A stretch of 64,000 bases of DNA from assembly GCA_913061235.1 (NCBI GenBank), contig CAJXTB010000005.1, forward strand, positions 186,001 through 250,000. Direction: 5' to 3'. This DNA comes from an uncultured Pseudomonadota bacterium (GTDB lineage: Bacteria > Myxococcota_A > UBA796 > GCA-2862545). Position 1 is the first letter of the stretch, and every line of letters begins with the position of its first letter. This document shows, piece by piece, positions 34,030 through 43,400 of this stretch. The notes beneath the pieces are model-generated. The model did no database searches. It was not told where the DNA came from and was given only the letters and a program-made list of their open reading frames with translations. Both the position numbers and the translations under genes were made by a program.

Positions 34030-35738
34030 TCGGCCCCCTTCTGGTCGAGCTGTTCGCTACCGGCGAGGGACAGCGCCACAAGTCCAGCCACAACGCTGTT
34101 GCAAACGAGCCAAGCCGAACCCCAGCTGCCACTCATCAACCACGGCTCCACGGACTGGGTCGCGGCGGCGTGAAGCAGCACTCCCCCCACACCCGCACAC
34201 ACGCCAATGAGTATTGGACGCACCCGACGAACCCCTGCGAGTGGGAGCGCCAGCGCGAGCGGCAACGCCGCCGAATAAACGAACGGAACACGGGCGGCCC
34301 ACGCTCCGAGAAGCGTGGAGGGCCAGGTCAGTAGACCATCGCTCAACAGCGCTACCCACCAACGGCCTGACAGACCCGGCAGGTTGTCGAGGAAGAACAG
34401 ACCTCCCGCGGTCAAACCTCCGATAGCTGCAGCCGTCATCCAGAAGCGCTTACGTGCGCCAGCGAGTGACGCAATCGCACCCGCCGCCAAGGCACCTAGG
34501 AAGAACCGGAAGGCTCGCCAGTAGTCGCCCGTTGCGGACAGAGCGCGCTCTAGGTCGAGGGTACCGTGGCCCATCGCTTCGTCCCAGACGTCGCCATGTG
34601 CGCTTGTAAGCAGGGTCTCCTCTACACAGTCGGGGCCACATGTTCCCGTCGACAAGAGCACCGCAGCAGCGCCTGCAACGTGAGGAGCCGCCATGGAGGT
34701 GCCTTGGAGCTCGCGGTACGCATGACCGCCGGGCGCAATGGTGTCTTGTAGAACACCGCCGCCAGCGATGCGCGTGTCACCACCCGGTGCGGCGATGTCT
34801 ACGCCCTCACCAAAAGACGAATACGGGGCCCGGGTTCCGTCCGGGCCCGTCGCACCCACGCCAATCGTCTCGGAGAGCGCTCCGGGCCAGGAGACGCCTC
34901 GCCGGCCCGAGTTGCCAGCAGCGGCAATGACCACAACGCCTTGTTCACGCGCCTTGCGAATCGCTGTGTGTACAACCAGGGAGTAGCTGCCACCGAGGGA
35001 TAGATTGATGACGTCCGCGCCTTCGTCTACGGCGTAGTCGATACCCGCAGCAATGCCCTCCGACGTGCCAGAGCCCGACGCGCTGAGCACCTTGACCGGC
35101 AGAATCGTGGCCAGCGGAGCCACGCCGGCAACGCCGATGCCGTTGTTCGTCGACTGGGCAATCGTGCCAGCCACATGGGTGCCATGCCCATTGTCGTCCT
35201 GCGCGGATGTCACGCCAGGTACAAAGCTCGCCCCCTCCAACACACGGTCGGCATCCAGATCTTCCACGACCGACACGCCGGTATCAATGACCGCGACAAC
35301 AATGCCCTCGCCCTGTGGTGTCTTTGCCCAACCAGCGGGGGCGCCCATGGCCATCAGGTGCCACTGCTTGTCGAGCATCGGGTCGTTCGGGTAGCCGAGC
35401 ATATGAAGCTGTACAGACGGCTCAACCACCTCGACTCGCACATCATCTACAAGCATTGCCACTGCTGCAGCAATGTCCGGTACCGCCGCATGCGCCAGGC
35501 CGTCGTCTTCGGCCAGTGGGTGGACCCAACGCAGGTCGACTCCGAGGAGGGCCCCGACGCTAGCAAGGTCTGCGTCCGTAGAACCGTCCACCATATCGAC
35601 GACCAACTGACCCGGACCTCCCGTCGAAACCACAGCGGGAACCTCTGGAAGCACACGATCTGGAGACATCCAACCCGTCCCGAGAACCCCCGCAGCAACG
35701 GCCACAAGCCCAGCGAGTGTCATGGTTGCACGGTTCAT
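34026..35738 (-). CDS. Subtilisin-like serine protease with C-terminal membrane domain
   Basis: The protein has 570 residues. The N-terminal signal or anchor is at about 6-25. A propeptide-like region follows (about 40-115), then a peptidase S8 domain with catalytic Asp152 (VIDTGV), His185 (NGHGTHVAG), oxyanion Asn276 (AAGNSG) and Ser348 (GTSMAAPH). After about residue 395 come four to five transmembrane helices to the C terminus, so the protease should face the periplasm while tied to the inner membrane. GGAGG lies 7 nt before ATG 35738. It is divergent from the caspase-like gene across about 106 bp. The substrate is unknown. Confidence 0.95.
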   Translation of the reverse strand: MNRATMTLAGLVAVAAGVLGTGWMSPDRVLPEVPAVVSTGGPGQLVVDMVDGSTDADLASVGALLGVDLRWVHPLAEDDGLAHAAVPDIAAAVAMLVDDVRVEVVEPSVQLHMLGYPNDPMLDKQWHLMAMGAPAGWAKTPQGEGIVVAVIDTGVSVVEDLDADRVLEGASFVPGVTSAQDDNGHGTHVAGTIAQSTNNGIGVAGVAPLATILPVKVLSASGSGTSEGIAAGIDYAVDEGADVINLSLGGSYSLVVHTAIRKAREQGVVVIAAAGNSGRRGVSWPGALSETIGVGATGPDGTRAPYSSFGEGVDIAAPGGDTRIAGGGVLQDTIAPGGHAYRELQGTSMAAPHVAGAAAVLLSTGTCGPDCVEETLLTSAHGDVWDEAMGHGTLDLERALSATGDYWRAFRFFLGALAAGAIASLAGARKRFWMTAAAIGGLTAGGLFFLDNLPGLSGRWWVALLSDGLLTWPSTLLGAWAARVPFVYSAALPLALALPLAGVRRVRPILIGVCAGVGGVLLHAAATQSVEPWLMSGSWGSAWLVCNSVVAGLVALSLAGSEQLDQKGAE

Positions 35739-35844
35739 CAGAGGTCCTCCAGTCGTTCTACGCGTAGCACGTTGTCCCCATTGCACCGCACGAGCAATCT
35801 CTGTGGGGTTACAGTAGGCCCCGATCGGAACGGAGAGAACCGCC

Positions 35845-36906
35845 ATGCTGCTGCGAACTGCCCTTCTCATGGGATTCATTTCCGCGGCCCACGCGCAAGA
35901 CGCCCCCCAAGGCCAGCGCGTAGCCGTCGTTATCGGCTTGTCGTCGTACAACTCATTGCCTGACGCCGTCGAGCTCGACTTCGCCCGCTCTGATGCGGCC
36001 CAGGTTGCAAAATCGCTCGAAGACACGGCCCATTTTGATCACGTCTTTCTCTTAGGAGACGGCGAGGCAGACCGCGAGAGCATTCGGCAGACCTTGCGCA
36101 CGGAAGTCGCGCAGCTGATCGGCCCGAATGATACTTTCCTATTGTACTTCGCCGGACATGGTATCGGCGCAGACCTCGGAATCCCTACGTTCCTCGCCTA
36201 CGACTCCACACTCGAGAACGGCCAAGAAGATGGCTTGGTGCTCGACTCTTTTGCACGAGACCTCGGTGTATGGACGGGTGCAGGGCACTCCATCATCGTC
36301 ACCGACGCCATTCACCGCAATCAGCTCGATGGCATTTACTTTTACGGCCCAGCAGCAACGGACTGGCCCACAACACGACCACGCACCGCCATCATCAGTT
36401 CCTCAGAGTCCCAAGAGCCAGCAATTGACGGCGCCTTCGGTGCGGTGTTCACCCAGGCCATCTCCGGTGCCGCAGACGCGAATGACGACTTCAACGTCAC
36501 CGTCAGCGAGATGTTCACCTTCGTTCACGACCAGCTCGGCCCAACCGGGCAGCTGCCGGTCATGGTGGGCGACTTCGACCCGAACATCGTGATCTCCACC
36601 GGTGTTGAACGCAGCTCTGTCGCGATTAGCCAGACTGAGGTTGAGCCAGTCAACGCCTACCCAGACGTCGACATCGACAAGGCCAAGTTCGTGTTTCTTG
36701 AAGGCCAAGCCCAGACGGTGACCTGTCCCAATGTGCCGGTCAAGACCTGTGCCCCCTCTTGCTATGTGTGGGGCTTCAAGGGCGGTGACTGTACGGTCTC
36801 AGCGGTGATTGACGGCTACGCCATGCAGGGCGAAGCGGTCGTCCTGTCACGCGGTCGCTACGAGTGCACCCGGCAAGGTCCCAACCTGGTGTGTACCGGG
36901 CCCTAA
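35845..36906 (+). CDS. Secreted caspase-fold protein, catalytic Cys missing
   Basis: This 353-residue protein has a signal peptide (about 1-17, ending AHA). It has the N half of a bacterial C14 caspase: VAVVIGLSSYNSLP, the LDFARSDAAQVAKSLE helix and the LLYFAGHG strand with the catalytic His105. The usual DxC strand reads IIVTDAIHRNQ, with Ile156 where the catalytic Cys should be, so it should be inactive as a protease. The C-terminal region (about 270-353) is a separate domain with six Cys, probably disulfide-bonded. It is likely periplasmic. The stop shares CTAA with the stop of the convergent cNMP-like gene. Confidence 0.88.
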   Translation: MLLRTALLMGFISAAHAQDAPQGQRVAVVIGLSSYNSLPDAVELDFARSDAAQVAKSLEDTAHFDHVFLLGDGEADRESIRQTLRTEVAQLIGPNDTFLLYFAGHGIGADLGIPTFLAYDSTLENGQEDGLVLDSFARDLGVWTGAGHSIIVTDAIHRNQLDGIYFYGPAATDWPTTRPRTAIISSSESQEPAIDGAFGAVFTQAISGAADANDDFNVTVSEMFTFVHDQLGPTGQLPVMVGDFDPNIVISTGVERSSVAISQTEVEPVNAYPDVDIDKAKFVFLEGQAQTVTCPNVPVKTCAPSCYVWGFKGGDCTVSAVIDGYAMQGEAVVLSRGRYECTRQGPNLVCTGP

Positions 36907-37829
36907 ACCCGGGATGTGATTTCCTCGAAGATACTGTTCTTGGCCTGAATCAAGATGGGTAGCTCAACAACAGCAGATGCCATCCCCTGGATGACTGCGA
37001 GAGCAAGATCATCGTGGGTCTCCATGTTTTCGACCATCGCCTGAACAGGAAGCGAGAGCGTCACTACGTCGGTCTTGGCCACTGCGGTGAACGACATCTT
37101 GTGCAGGACCAAGTGGTCGAGAAACCCGAGTGTCGTCGGCGGAAGCGCCTCAGCAGACTTACCGTCTTGCTGGGTGCATGTCACACGTCCACGGGCAACG
37201 AGAATGCCGCTCTGAGTGACGTCCCCCGCTGTCCACAGCGTCTCGCCGGCCACGTATCGGCGCTCTGTCATCTGACGAGCCACTGGGGCCATGGTGTCGA
37301 GTCCAACGCGTCCCACCAGGTCACCACTGGACAGCAGAATCAACCGGTCCAACAACGACACTGTCGCATCATCGCCAATCTCCACCGGATTCTTCGGAGG
37401 CCGCGGCAGCAGCCCAACGGTCGCCACCACAGCCGCACCCAGGCGGCCCAGCAAGCTGACGAGTCCACGCCGCCCAGACATGAGCATGTCCAGCATGTGC
37501 TCAACGGGGACTTCGAGCACCAAGCCACCTGTCAGGACCTTGAGCTCCGTACCTGGTGTTCGTCCGGCCAACGCTTCGATGAGGCCAACCGGACTTGGCG
37601 GGTCGAACGGCGGAAATGTGTGACCATTGCGGGTGCGCTGGATGATGGCATCCACTGCAACCCACACCACATTCGCGGCCTCATCTTCCCGCAACAAGAC
37701 CTCACCATCCCGTACGACTCGCTCCCGCGAGACCTCGGCCAAACGGCGAACATTGTCTTGAAAGTCGGAAGGAGCAATGCGGGAGAACAGCAGCACGCGG
37801 TCGAGTGGAGATAGCTGTCGTGCCTTCAT
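36903..37829 (-). CDS. Degenerate cyclic-nucleotide-binding-like protein
   Basis: This 308-residue protein appears to contain two divergent cNMP-binding-like beta barrels: residues about 15-115 (VVRDGEVLLREDEAANVVWVAVD) and about 160-265 (YVAGETLWTAGDVTQSGILVARGRVTC). I see no proper phosphate-binding cassette (FGExAL-RAA). The second ends in helical LSLPVQAMVENMETHDDLALAVIQGMAS. The start overlaps the stop of the Npt1/HEAT gene by 4 nt. In related bacteria, translocase, HEAT and cNMP parts can be fused in one protein; here they are separate genes. Ligand binding is unproven. Confidence 0.72.
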   Translation of the reverse strand: MKARQLSPLDRVLLFSRIAPSDFQDNVRRLAEVSRERVVRDGEVLLREDEAANVVWVAVDAIIQRTRNGHTFPPFDPPSPVGLIEALAGRTPGTELKVLTGGLVLEVPVEHMLDMLMSGRRGLVSLLGRLGAAVVATVGLLPRPPKNPVEIGDDATVSLLDRLILLSSGDLVGRVGLDTMAPVARQMTERRYVAGETLWTAGDVTQSGILVARGRVTCTQQDGKSAEALPPTTLGFLDHLVLHKMSFTAVAKTDVVTLSLPVQAMVENMETHDDLALAVIQGMASAVVELPILIQAKNSIFEEITSRV

Positions 37830-40447
37830 ACCGCTCCTACTCTCGCCAGCAGGTCTCTCTGGGCTTCGGCAAGCTCGCGAACCGTACCACTGTTGTCGGT
37901 CATCATGTCGTCCAAGAGCTGGTCATAGCTCCGTTCCCTCGCAGAGGGTCGCGGCACGAGCAGACGCTCGGCAGCTGCGGCAATGGCTGCCCATTCGCCG
38001 TCGGTGGACGCTTCTAGGAGCTCAATACTACTGATGACGGTCTGCCGGTCTATTGAGCTGAGCCCGCGGGAGATAGAGTGGAAGTCCTCGTCAGTGTGGC
38101 TCAGACCGAACACTCGGGTGGCACGCTGAACCGCGTGACGCTGCCGCTCTCCCATCAGGCGGACCAGCATTGGATGGGCACGGTTTCGAACCTGCGGGCT
38201 GGCCTCAGCCCCGAGCTCAAGTTCGCTCGCCAACTCGGCATAGCGCTCCGCCGCTTCCAAGTGGTCTCGTACGACGTGCGCGAGAGTCGCTGAGTCAGGG
38301 CGCGCCTCTGGCCACTCTAAGACCATGGTCTCAAGCGCGCACAGCACCCGGTACGCGACCACACCCGTGTGCTCGCGTACGAGCTGCTCGGTCAAGAATG
38401 AGAGCGCAGATGGCCCCATATTTGCGAGCACCCGGGGTAGCTCCCGTCGAACCGCCAGCGACACGTTCGGGTCCCTGAGCATGGCTGCGCTCGGGGGTAC
38501 AGCGTCGTCTCCAAGCTGTACCAGTACCTCCCGAGCCGCGAGCACAAAGTCTCGCCGGCCGAGCGCCTCAACAATGATGCTCGTGCAGGCAACGTCGTGT
38601 GTTGCCCCCATGGCCCGAAGAGCAGCTTCCCCAATCAGCCCGTCTTGCCGGGACAGGACCACGAGTACTTCTCGCAATGCACCGGTCATCTCGAAGGAGT
38701 CGGTGCGGAAGGACACCGTGCGCAGGAACTCCAGCTGACAGCTTGGGCCGTAGCTGTGAACACGGTCTACCAGCCTACGCTGTGCACTCTGTGGCTCCGT
38801 TCCCAACATCAGCAGCTCTGCAGCAGCCACTGCACGCGATGCAGGCCGGTCGTCCTCCACAATAATCCGCAGCGCTGCGACATCGGGTGCTAGGCGGAAC
38901 CGAGCACGGACCAAGGCACCAACCCGACCCGCCAGCGGGTTGCTTTGAGTCGCTACCGCCGCGAGCAACCGGTCGATGGTTGGCACCACATCCACGCGCC
39001 CAGCCTCGGCAAACACACGGCAGGCATCCGCCACAACCGCACCAGACGGATGATGGAGAATCAACGACGGAATAATGGAGGTCTTACCCTGCCGATGCAG
39101 GATGTTCATCGCCACAACCACGTCTCGGTCGACGTCACTGTTCAGTGCGCCAAGCAGCGTCTCAACCGATGCCAAGTCGAGATCTGTCCGGGCGGTCGAC
39201 GCCAACCGGCTGACCGAGCGTAGAGACCGTCGAAACAGGTCCAGGTAGGGCTGCCGCATCCGGACTGCCACAACAATCCACGCCGCTGCGCTGACCATCA
39301 ACAGCACCCCAAGGACATTGGAGCCGCCGCCAAGCCACAACACGACCAGTACGGCTCCCGACGCCATAATCTGACCACCGCGATGCCCAGCAACATCGAT
39401 GAGTCGCTTGACCGGCCCACGCACATCCGGAAGCATGGGCACGTACAACAACTCGGTCACGGTGCGGTGCAAGGTGTGCTTAAACAAGCCATCTATGGCG
39501 CGCAGTCCAATTGCTGCTGGCAGGGTGCCAAGGGCAACAACGCCGGCCGCAGCAAGTGCTGTGAGGCTGGGGGTCATTGCGCTCACGGTGTTTAGCTGCA
39601 GGCGGTTGATCAGGGGTGTCACAAGGGCAAGCTGAACGAATAACGAGCCCACATTCAACGCCAGGTAGACCACAGCGAAGGTCGATGCCAAGTTCTCAGC
39701 GTCTACGGCCTCCGCGACCGTGGCCTTGAAGACAAAATCCGAGAACGTGAACACTACGGCGGCAAGAACAACAATCGCTGCGACGTACTTTGGATACGGG
39801 TGTGTACGCAGCGCAACAGCGCCGTCGCGAAGCCGAGGTTCCACCGTTTGAGTGGACTTGGCGACACCACCACCGAGAGACATCCAGCCAAAGATGCCCG
39901 CAAGGACAAAGCCCGCAGCCGCAACCAGTAGCAAGTAGCGGGCGTTGAATGTCTGGGCTGCGACAGTCGCTATGGCCGAGCCGGCGATTGCTCCCGACAC
40001 GCTGCCTGCACCAATAAAGGCGAACTGCCGCTTGGCATTTCGAATATCAATGGTACTCGACAACAACGTCCAAAACTGAACAATGAGGACTGAGCCAAGC
40101 ACGCTCGAGTACACATAGAGGATGAACAGCCACGACTGGCTCTGCGACCGCCCAATTGCAGCGAAGATTCCCACATAGACCAACGCGCCGAAGACCGCGG
40201 TCAACGCAAAGGCCGTGCCAGGCGCGAATCGCGAGAACACCCCTCGCATGGCCCGAATCGCGAGCAGCGCGCCAATGCCGACCGTCGCATACATCCATGG
40301 AAGGCGCGACGACGGGATGGACGCCAAGAACAACGCGTCTCGAGCGGTCTCTGCAACCGTGTGCCCCGCCGTCGTCATTCCAAGCACCGCAAAAGCGGCC
40401 CATCGGGATGTGGTCGCTGCGGACGATGCTGGGGACGGCTGGGACAT
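37826..40447 (-). CDS. Npt1-like translocase domain fused to HEAT repeats
   Basis: This 873-residue protein has about 12 transmembrane helices in residues 15-410 with the pattern of Npt1/Npt2 (ATP/ADP antiporter-like MFS) proteins: SSTIDIRNAKRQFAFIGAGSVSGAIAGS, and a LRAIDGLFKHTLHRTVTELLYVP stretch. The remainder (about 430-873) is a helical repeat region of HEAT type (units such as LVDRVHSYGPSCQLEFLR and AALRAMGATHDVACTSIIVEALG). Npt1 proteins in Chlamydia and Rickettsia swap ATP for ADP; free-living relatives have unknown substrates. It is translationally coupled to the cNMP-like gene. Confidence 0.83.
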   Translation of the reverse strand: MSQPSPASSAATTSRWAAFAVLGMTTAGHTVAETARDALFLASIPSSRLPWMYATVGIGALLAIRAMRGVFSRFAPGTAFALTAVFGALVYVGIFAAIGRSQSQSWLFILYVYSSVLGSVLIVQFWTLLSSTIDIRNAKRQFAFIGAGSVSGAIAGSAIATVAAQTFNARYLLLVAAAGFVLAGIFGWMSLGGGVAKSTQTVEPRLRDGAVALRTHPYPKYVAAIVVLAAVVFTFSDFVFKATVAEAVDAENLASTFAVVYLALNVGSLFVQLALVTPLINRLQLNTVSAMTPSLTALAAAGVVALGTLPAAIGLRAIDGLFKHTLHRTVTELLYVPMLPDVRGPVKRLIDVAGHRGGQIMASGAVLVVLWLGGGSNVLGVLLMVSAAAWIVVAVRMRQPYLDLFRRSLRSVSRLASTARTDLDLASVETLLGALNSDVDRDVVVAMNILHRQGKTSIIPSLILHHPSGAVVADACRVFAEAGRVDVVPTIDRLLAAVATQSNPLAGRVGALVRARFRLAPDVAALRIIVEDDRPASRAVAAAELLMLGTEPQSAQRRLVDRVHSYGPSCQLEFLRTVSFRTDSFEMTGALREVLVVLSRQDGLIGEAALRAMGATHDVACTSIIVEALGRRDFVLAAREVLVQLGDDAVPPSAAMLRDPNVSLAVRRELPRVLANMGPSALSFLTEQLVREHTGVVAYRVLCALETMVLEWPEARPDSATLAHVVRDHLEAAERYAELASELELGAEASPQVRNRAHPMLVRLMGERQRHAVQRATRVFGLSHTDEDFHSISRGLSSIDRQTVISSIELLEASTDGEWAAIAAAAERLLVPRPSARERSYDQLLDDMMTDNSGTVRELAEAQRDLLARVGAV

Positions 40448-40457
40448 GGCCCCCGTT

Positions 40458-42305
40458 CTACTCGAAGGTGGGGCTTCCGGGTAGGTACATCACAGCACCA
40501 TCCGCGAAAATTGCATCCAAGAGCAACACTTCGGAGACCGCATCTTCGACCTCTGGCAGCAGACCTTCTACGTGGATTTCGACCGGTACGGCCGCTTCTG
40601 CACTGGCCAGATCATCGAGAAGAATCTCAAAGAAGGACCGAGACTTGGGGTAGCGGTCAACGCCGTATTCGGTCACGCTTGCGAGCTCGGCGGCCTTCGC
40701 CAATGCGTCATCCATTCCACCGATTTCGTCTACCAAACGCCGTTCTAGTGCCTGCTCGCCAGTCCACACGCGGCCCTGTGCAACCTCATGGGCTTCGTCA
40801 CGAGTCAGAGGGCGACCGGCGGTCACGCGGCCGAGGAAGGTCTCGTAGAAATCATCGAGGTAGGTCTGGAAGGCATCCTGCTCCCCTTCGTCGAAGCTGC
40901 TGACCGTGCTGAAGAAGTCGGCGCGCTCGCCCCGCAGGTAGGTGTGGCTGCTGATACCAGCCATTTCGTACGTTCCTGCCAAGTTCATCTTGCCACCCAA
41001 GACACCAATGGAGCCGGTGATGGTCGTGGGATGGCTGAACACGTAGTCGCCAGGTGCTGTGATGAAGTAGCCACCACTTGCGGCGTAGTCGGCCTGACTG
41101 ATGACGACGGGCAGGCCCATTTCCTTGGTGCGCTCAATCTCGCGCCACATCATGTCAGAGGCCAGGGCGGAACCACCTGGGCTGTTGACACGGACGACAA
41201 CCGCAACGACGTCATCGCTCTCTCGGACGGCCTGCATCCACTCACGGAACGGACCATCCGCGAGGGCCGGGCCGCTGAACAAGCCTTGGTTACCGTCTCC
41301 CGAGACAATGGGGCCCTCTGCGAACACAACAGCAATCCGCTTCTCAGCGGTGTCTGCCTGTCGCATGGACTTCACATAGTCTTTGATGAAGGTGAACTTC
41401 TCATCGATCTGCTCATCTGTCAGGTCGGGGGCTGGGGTCTCCAACGACTCCATCCAGCCTTCTGCGCCGAAGTCAGTCACGTTGTAGACCACGGCAGCTG
41501 GGAAGGCCAAGCCGTCCAGCATGCCGCGCTGTACTGCCACTGTTGGCGTGAGCTGCATGTCGTCCACGTAGCCCTGCATGACGTCTACGCTGATGCCGCG
41601 ACCACTCGCCATGCTGCCGACGATGTGCGGCCAGATGCCGTCGAGCAAGTACTCGTACGACTCCATGGCAGACTCTGATGGACCTGTGCGCTCGTAGGGC
41701 TCAACGGCTGTCTTGAAGTCTCCAACGTGCTGGAACTGCGGCACGATGTTGAGCTTCTCAAACATGCCAGCGTAGTAGCTGACGGTGAGCGCCATTCCGT
41801 TGACGAACATGACGCCACTAGGAGCGGCAAGAACGGTGTCACAAGCGCTGGCAAGGTAGTAGCTACGCGTGTCGTACGCTTCAGAGTAGGCCACACAGGG
41901 CTTGTCTGACTCTGCGTAGTCCACCAGAGCATCCCGAATCTCGGTCATGCCGGCCATGCCAATCGCCGGGCCATCCAAGCGGAGGTACAGCCCCGAAATA
42001 CGGTCATCGGTTCCTGCAGCGCGGATGGCCGCCGAGTAGTCGGTCACGATGAGTGGCTTGTCTTCGGGGTCGAGCATGAGACCACCGGACGAGGGCGCGT
42101 CTGTGATCTGCCCTCCCAAGCGCGCGTACATCCAGGTGCCATCATTGACTGAAGCGGAGGTGTCTGCCTTGCTGACCACCCACACCACAAAGCCGATTGA
42201 GGCAACGAAGGCCAGAACGCCTGCGACGGTCAGCCCAACAAGGACGGTGGTGATGAGGCGACTTCCACGACTCTTAGGACGGGGGGCGCGCTTTGGGGTG
42301 GCCAT
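40458..42305 (-). CDS. sppA: Signal peptide peptidase SppA (67K type)
   Basis: The protein has 615 residues. An N-terminal membrane anchor lies at about 18-42. The tandem-domain SppA layout is clear: the catalytic Lys region in the first half (HVGDFKTAVEPYERTG) and the catalytic Ser in the second (VRVNSPGGSALASDMM). The enzyme digests released signal peptides in the inner membrane on the periplasmic side. GGAG precedes ATG 42305 and an upstream in-frame ATG at 42326 has no site. The dam gene lies about 100 bp upstream on the same strand. Confidence 0.95.
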   Translation of the reverse strand: MATPKRAPRPKSRGSRLITTVLVGLTVAGVLAFVASIGFVVWVVSKADTSASVNDGTWMYARLGGQITDAPSSGGLMLDPEDKPLIVTDYSAAIRAAGTDDRISGLYLRLDGPAIGMAGMTEIRDALVDYAESDKPCVAYSEAYDTRSYYLASACDTVLAAPSGVMFVNGMALTVSYYAGMFEKLNIVPQFQHVGDFKTAVEPYERTGPSESAMESYEYLLDGIWPHIVGSMASGRGISVDVMQGYVDDMQLTPTVAVQRGMLDGLAFPAAVVYNVTDFGAEGWMESLETPAPDLTDEQIDEKFTFIKDYVKSMRQADTAEKRIAVVFAEGPIVSGDGNQGLFSGPALADGPFREWMQAVRESDDVVAVVVRVNSPGGSALASDMMWREIERTKEMGLPVVISQADYAASGGYFITAPGDYVFSHPTTITGSIGVLGGKMNLAGTYEMAGISSHTYLRGERADFFSTVSSFDEGEQDAFQTYLDDFYETFLGRVTAGRPLTRDEAHEVAQGRVWTGEQALERRLVDEIGGMDDALAKAAELASVTEYGVDRYPKSRSFFEILLDDLASAEAAVPVEIHVEGLLPEVEDAVSEVLLLDAIFADGAVMYLPGSPTFE

Positions 42306-42404
42306 AGACTCTCCAATCGGATTCACGAGAGCCTACGGCCTAACCGACCCGACTCTTGCAAGATGCCAACAGATGTCCGCTTCGTCTGCCCGACCGCACC
42401 AGTC

Positions 42405-43262
42405 CTACCCAGCGCTTCGGACGCTCCGTGGCCCAATCGAGGCAATCACCTCTCCCACCTTGACGCGGCCGGTGGCAGCGCGACTGATGGCGCGGGCAAC
42501 CCGGGGACGAGCAACGTGCTTGAAGCCCGCTTTTTTCGTGTACAGGTCATCCACAACGTACGGGGTGTCGTGGTTGGAGAGTACAACCAACGCGCCCGAC
42601 AACGCCGCCTTGCGAGCAAGGTAGGCCAGAGCGCGCTGTTCGGCGTCGGCAAAGGCGCCTTTTGCGTAGCCCGTAAAGTTGGCGGTCGCGGTCAGTGGAA
42701 CGTAGGGAGGGTCGCAGTAGACCTGGTCCTTGGGTCCAGCGAGTGCCACGATTTCACGGAAGTCGGCAACGCGAATCTCGGCGTCTTGCAGAGCGGCCGA
42801 CACCGCACGGAATGCGGCAACAGGCGGCAAAGAGACCTTCGTGTAGCGGCCTACAGGCACGTTGAAGAAGCCCTTCTTGTTCTCGCGATACAGGCCGTTG
42901 AAGCAGGAGCGATTGAGCCAGATGAAGCGCGCCGCATGCAGGGGCCCTTCGTAGGGCCCGACGTTGAACGCTTCGCGGACTCCGTAGTAGTGCGCCTCAA
43001 AGCCCTCTCGCGGTAGCTTGGACAGCTCGGCGAGCACGTCATCCAAGCAGTCGCGAATCGCGCAGTGGGTGTGCACCAGCTTTGGGTTGATGTCTGCCAG
43101 AACAGCGGTCGTGACCTCGCCAGCCGCCTTTCGATGGAGGTAGACTGCACACGAGCCAATAAACGGCTCATAGTAAGTCCCCTCACATTTCGTTTGGAAG
43201 GCCTCGGAGATGGCTGGCGCTAGTCGCGCCTTGCCACCTGCCCACTTTAGAATCGGTTTCAT
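42405..43262 (-). CDS. dam: Dam-type DNA adenine-N6 methyltransferase
   Basis: This 285-residue protein has the D12-class layout: N-terminal KPILKWAGGKARL, the SAM site EPFIGSCAVYL (about 32-42) and the catalytic DPPY at 184-187. It should methylate adenine, typically in GATC. No restriction enzyme is adjacent, so it is solitary. ATG 43262 is preferred as it opens directly with the conserved block. Four GATC sites lie in the 138-bp region upstream. The specificity is inferred from the family and has not been shown. Confidence 0.92.
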   Translation of the reverse strand: MKPILKWAGGKARLAPAISEAFQTKCEGTYYEPFIGSCAVYLHRKAAGEVTTAVLADINPKLVHTHCAIRDCLDDVLAELSKLPREGFEAHYYGVREAFNVGPYEGPLHAARFIWLNRSCFNGLYRENKKGFFNVPVGRYTKVSLPPVAAFRAVSAALQDAEIRVADFREIVALAGPKDQVYCDPPYVPLTATANFTGYAKGAFADAEQRALAYLARKAALSGALVVLSNHDTPYVVDDLYTKKAGFKHVARPRVARAISRAATGRVKVGEVIASIGPRSVRSAG

Positions 43263-43300
43263 GAATCCCTCGTTCGGACGCACGGTAGCAAGTCTTCGAG

Positions 43301-43385
43301 GATCCGCAAACTAAGCCGATCAACGTGAGGTTACGTCTCATGACATCCACTCCGGGTTAGTCGGCGTCTAACGATCAAAATGATC
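43301..43385. promoter_or_regulatory. Cluster of four GATC sites in the dam upstream region
   Basis: GATC occurs at 43301, 43318, 43373 and 43382. The last two form the inverted repeat GATCA-AAA-TGATC. The segment is the intergenic space between dam (minus) and the 43401 membrane-protein gene (plus). About one site per 256 bp is expected by chance, so four in 85 bp is notable. It could give methylation-sensitive control of both genes, which is an inference. Confidence 0.55.
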
Positions 43386-43400
43386 AACAGGAGGTCCGAC

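Noticed and set aside
40788-41678. Antisense frame inside sppA
   Set aside because: It lies fully inside a well-supported gene on the opposite strand.
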